Source: Hippasteria phrygiana
Taxonomy: Eukaryota > Echinodermata > Asteroidea > Valvatida > Goniasteridae
NCBI GenBank assembly: GCA_037893225.1
Contig: JAZGUH010000116.1
Span: 3,162,001 to 3,226,000, forward strand
Direction: 5' to 3'
DNA: 64,000 nucleotides
Part shown: positions 63,201 through 64,000 of the stretch, piece by piece
Position numbering within the stretch: the first letter of the stretch is position 1
How the letters are laid out: every line of letters starts with the position of its first letter
The notes under the pieces: generated by a model
What the model was told of the DNA's origin: nothing
Databases searched by the model: none
Seen by the model: only the letters and a program-made list of their open reading frames with translations
Translations under genes and position numbers: made by a program

Positions 63201-64000
63201 GACCATCGCCAGCTTCACAGCGTTAGAACTCTTCGAGAAAATTCAAACCTCGCAACAAATTTCTTCCTGTGAACTCTGTGTGCGTTCTTCCGTTTACTGC
63301 ATTGTGACTGCTTAACGTTTGCCACATTTTCAGATGAACACCCCTCCTTTCCCTGTTCATAATTGAATGGGATATTGACCAAATCCAGTAATTTCCACAC
63401 GTATGGGTAACTTAGATATAGCGCAACAATTTCAGACCATCGCCAGCTTCACAGCGTTAGAACTCTTCGAGAAAATTCAAACCTCGCAACAAATTTCTTC
63501 CTGTGAACTCTGTGTGCGTTCTTCCGATTCTGTATTGTGACTGCTTAACGTTTGCCATATTTTCAGATGAACGCCCTTCCTTTCCCTGTTCATAATTGAA
63601 TGGGATATTGACCAAATCCAGCAACTTTCACACGTATGGGTAGCTTAGATCTAGCGCAACAATTTGAGACCATCGCCAGCTTCACAGCGTTAGAACTCTT
63701 CGAGAAAATTCAAACCTCGCAACAAATTTCTTCCTGTGAACTCTGTGTGCGTTCTTCCGTTTACTGCATTGTGACTGCTTAACGTTTGCCACATTTTCAG
63801 ATGAACACCCCTCCTTTCCCTGTTCATAATTGAATGGGATATTGACCAAATCCAGTAATTTCCACACGTATGGGTAGCTTAGATATAGCGCAACAATTTC
63901 AGACCATCGCCAGCTTCACAGCGTTAGAACTCTTCGAGAAAATTCAAACCTCGCAACAAATTTCTTCCTGTGAACTCTGTGTGCGTTCTTCCGTTTACTG
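57272..64000 (+). repeat. Candidate complete 29-mer HOR (6,778 bp), last 49 bp outside window
   Basis: The order is Y-Z-G-H-I-J-K-A-B-K2-N-D-E2-L-A-S-O-D-E2-L-A-S-T-U-V-K3-W-K2-A(partial). It strings together every block seen to the left without a hybrid junction. Its last 16 monomers (60310 on) match 53532-57271 at a 6,778-bp shift. Private changes are at 57305, 62399 and 62593. If this is the basic unit, the next monomer should start at 64050 and be type Y. Confidence 0.75.
57296..57301 (+). promoter_or_regulatory. TATAAA in Y monomer, copy 5
   Basis: Same variant, followed by a private A-to-T at 57305 (ACCATATCC). Confidence 0.2.

Larger units (their letters stand above)
1..64000 (+). repeat. 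Satellite array, 234/233-bp monomer, 273 full copies plus one partial
   Basis: The window is continuous tandem repeat from first to last base. Monomer starts follow a 234- or 233-bp step; 273 full units with 67 one-base deletions give 63,815 bp, and a 185-bp partial begins at 63816. Type key (2 = variant of the same letter): A CAGTAATTTCCAC; B TTTACC+ACGTACGGG; C CAGCAACTTTCAC+TTTCAGACC; D TTACACTTAT+GACTATCGCC; E GTTACAACTC, E2 GTTAGAACTC; F L-like start with GATTCTG; G AATGGTATAT+GCTCAGAT; H CAGCAATTTTCAC; I TTACACTTAT+CAAATGTC; J TGTGGGCG, J2 TGTGTGCG; K AACTTTCAC+TTTGAGACC+GTTTACC, K2 GTTTGCC, K3 starts TTCGCTG; L CATGGCC+GTGATCTC, L2 GTGAACTC; M TTTTCAC+CATCACC+GATTCTG; N TTTCCAC+CATCACC+GATTCTG; O CATTGGATGG; S TTTACC+ACGTATGGG; T TTGACC+ACGTACGGG; U CCACTAATT; V TTGACAAAATCC; W GGGTAACTT; Y TATAAACC; Z K start with TGTGGCTG end. 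Family not recognised; centromeric or heterochromatic role is inferred. Confidence 0.98.

Noticed and set aside
1035..63867. Dozens of minus-strand 61-codon frames as a repeated small-protein gene family
   Set aside because: They start at GTG, contain no ATG, cross monomer boundaries, are broken by every 233-bp monomer, and vary with monomer type without a coding signature. The spacing is just the satellite period.
1..64000. CRISPR array or other prokaryotic repeat system
   Set aside because: Repeats are directly abutting with no unique spacers, the unit is 234 bp, and there are no cas-like genes.
1..64000. Transposon or retroelement insertion within the array
   Set aside because: Monomer spacing is 233 or 234 bp throughout and accounts for every base, leaving no room for an insertion.

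Overview
The whole 64 kb window is one uninterrupted satellite DNA array. I read it as 273 complete head-to-tail monomers plus a 185-bp partial last one, all in the same orientation. There is no inversion, no transposon, no RNA gene, no CRISPR array, no unique flanking DNA and no credible protein-coding gene. The monomer is 234 bp (206 copies) or 233 bp (67 copies with a 1-bp deletion). In the register used here each monomer begins TTCCCTGTTC, the first one at base 1. A monodirectional array of this size, with near-identical monomers in higher-order repeats (HORs), points to eukaryotic (peri)centromeric or other constitutive heterochromatin from a long-read assembly. I do not recognise the family and cannot name the organism. 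By hand count monomer 1 is about 41% GC with 10 CpG, close to random expectation. That argues weakly against a heavily CpG-methylated vertebrate genome and is compatible with an insect or other invertebrate.

Monomers fall into about two dozen diagnostic types, labelled A to Z here (key under the 1-64000 feature). The types recur in fixed order, so the array is a multi-level HOR. Layout: 1-4673, 11-mer block A-K and its partial repeat; 4674-12621, two apparently identical 17-mers of 3,974 bp; 12622-13790, transition with a hybrid monomer; 13791-24544, two 23-mers of 5,377 bp, each holding a 7-mer tandem duplication; 24077-32730, two 19-mers of 4,444 bp; 32029-37172, 17-mer backbone extended by an S-O-D-E2-L-A-S tail; 36939-40676, two 8-mers of 1,869 bp carrying the divergent T-U-V-W monomers; 40677-43012, two 5-mers of 1,168 bp; 43013-53297, long restatements of the backbone; 50726-55869, an 11-mer duplication of 2,572 bp; 57272-64000, what looks like one nearly complete 29-mer (6,778 bp) that combines the other blocks. 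Hybrid monomers at several block edges record the unequal exchanges that built the array.

The most interesting signal is in the most conserved part of the monomer, offsets 95-142. Every monomer carries a perfect three-unit heat-shock element pattern (TTCnnGAAnnTTC) at offsets 118-130. That gives 274 copies at 233-234 bp spacing, and only one is broken (base 47583). This suggests a satellite that could bind heat-shock factor and be stress-transcribed, by analogy with human satellite III and Tribolium TCAST1. A weaker second signal is a tRNA D-arm/A-box-like stretch at offsets 60-76, followed by TTCGA and a T4 run, which could mean a tRNA/SINE-derived origin. Both are readings from sequence alone and are untested.
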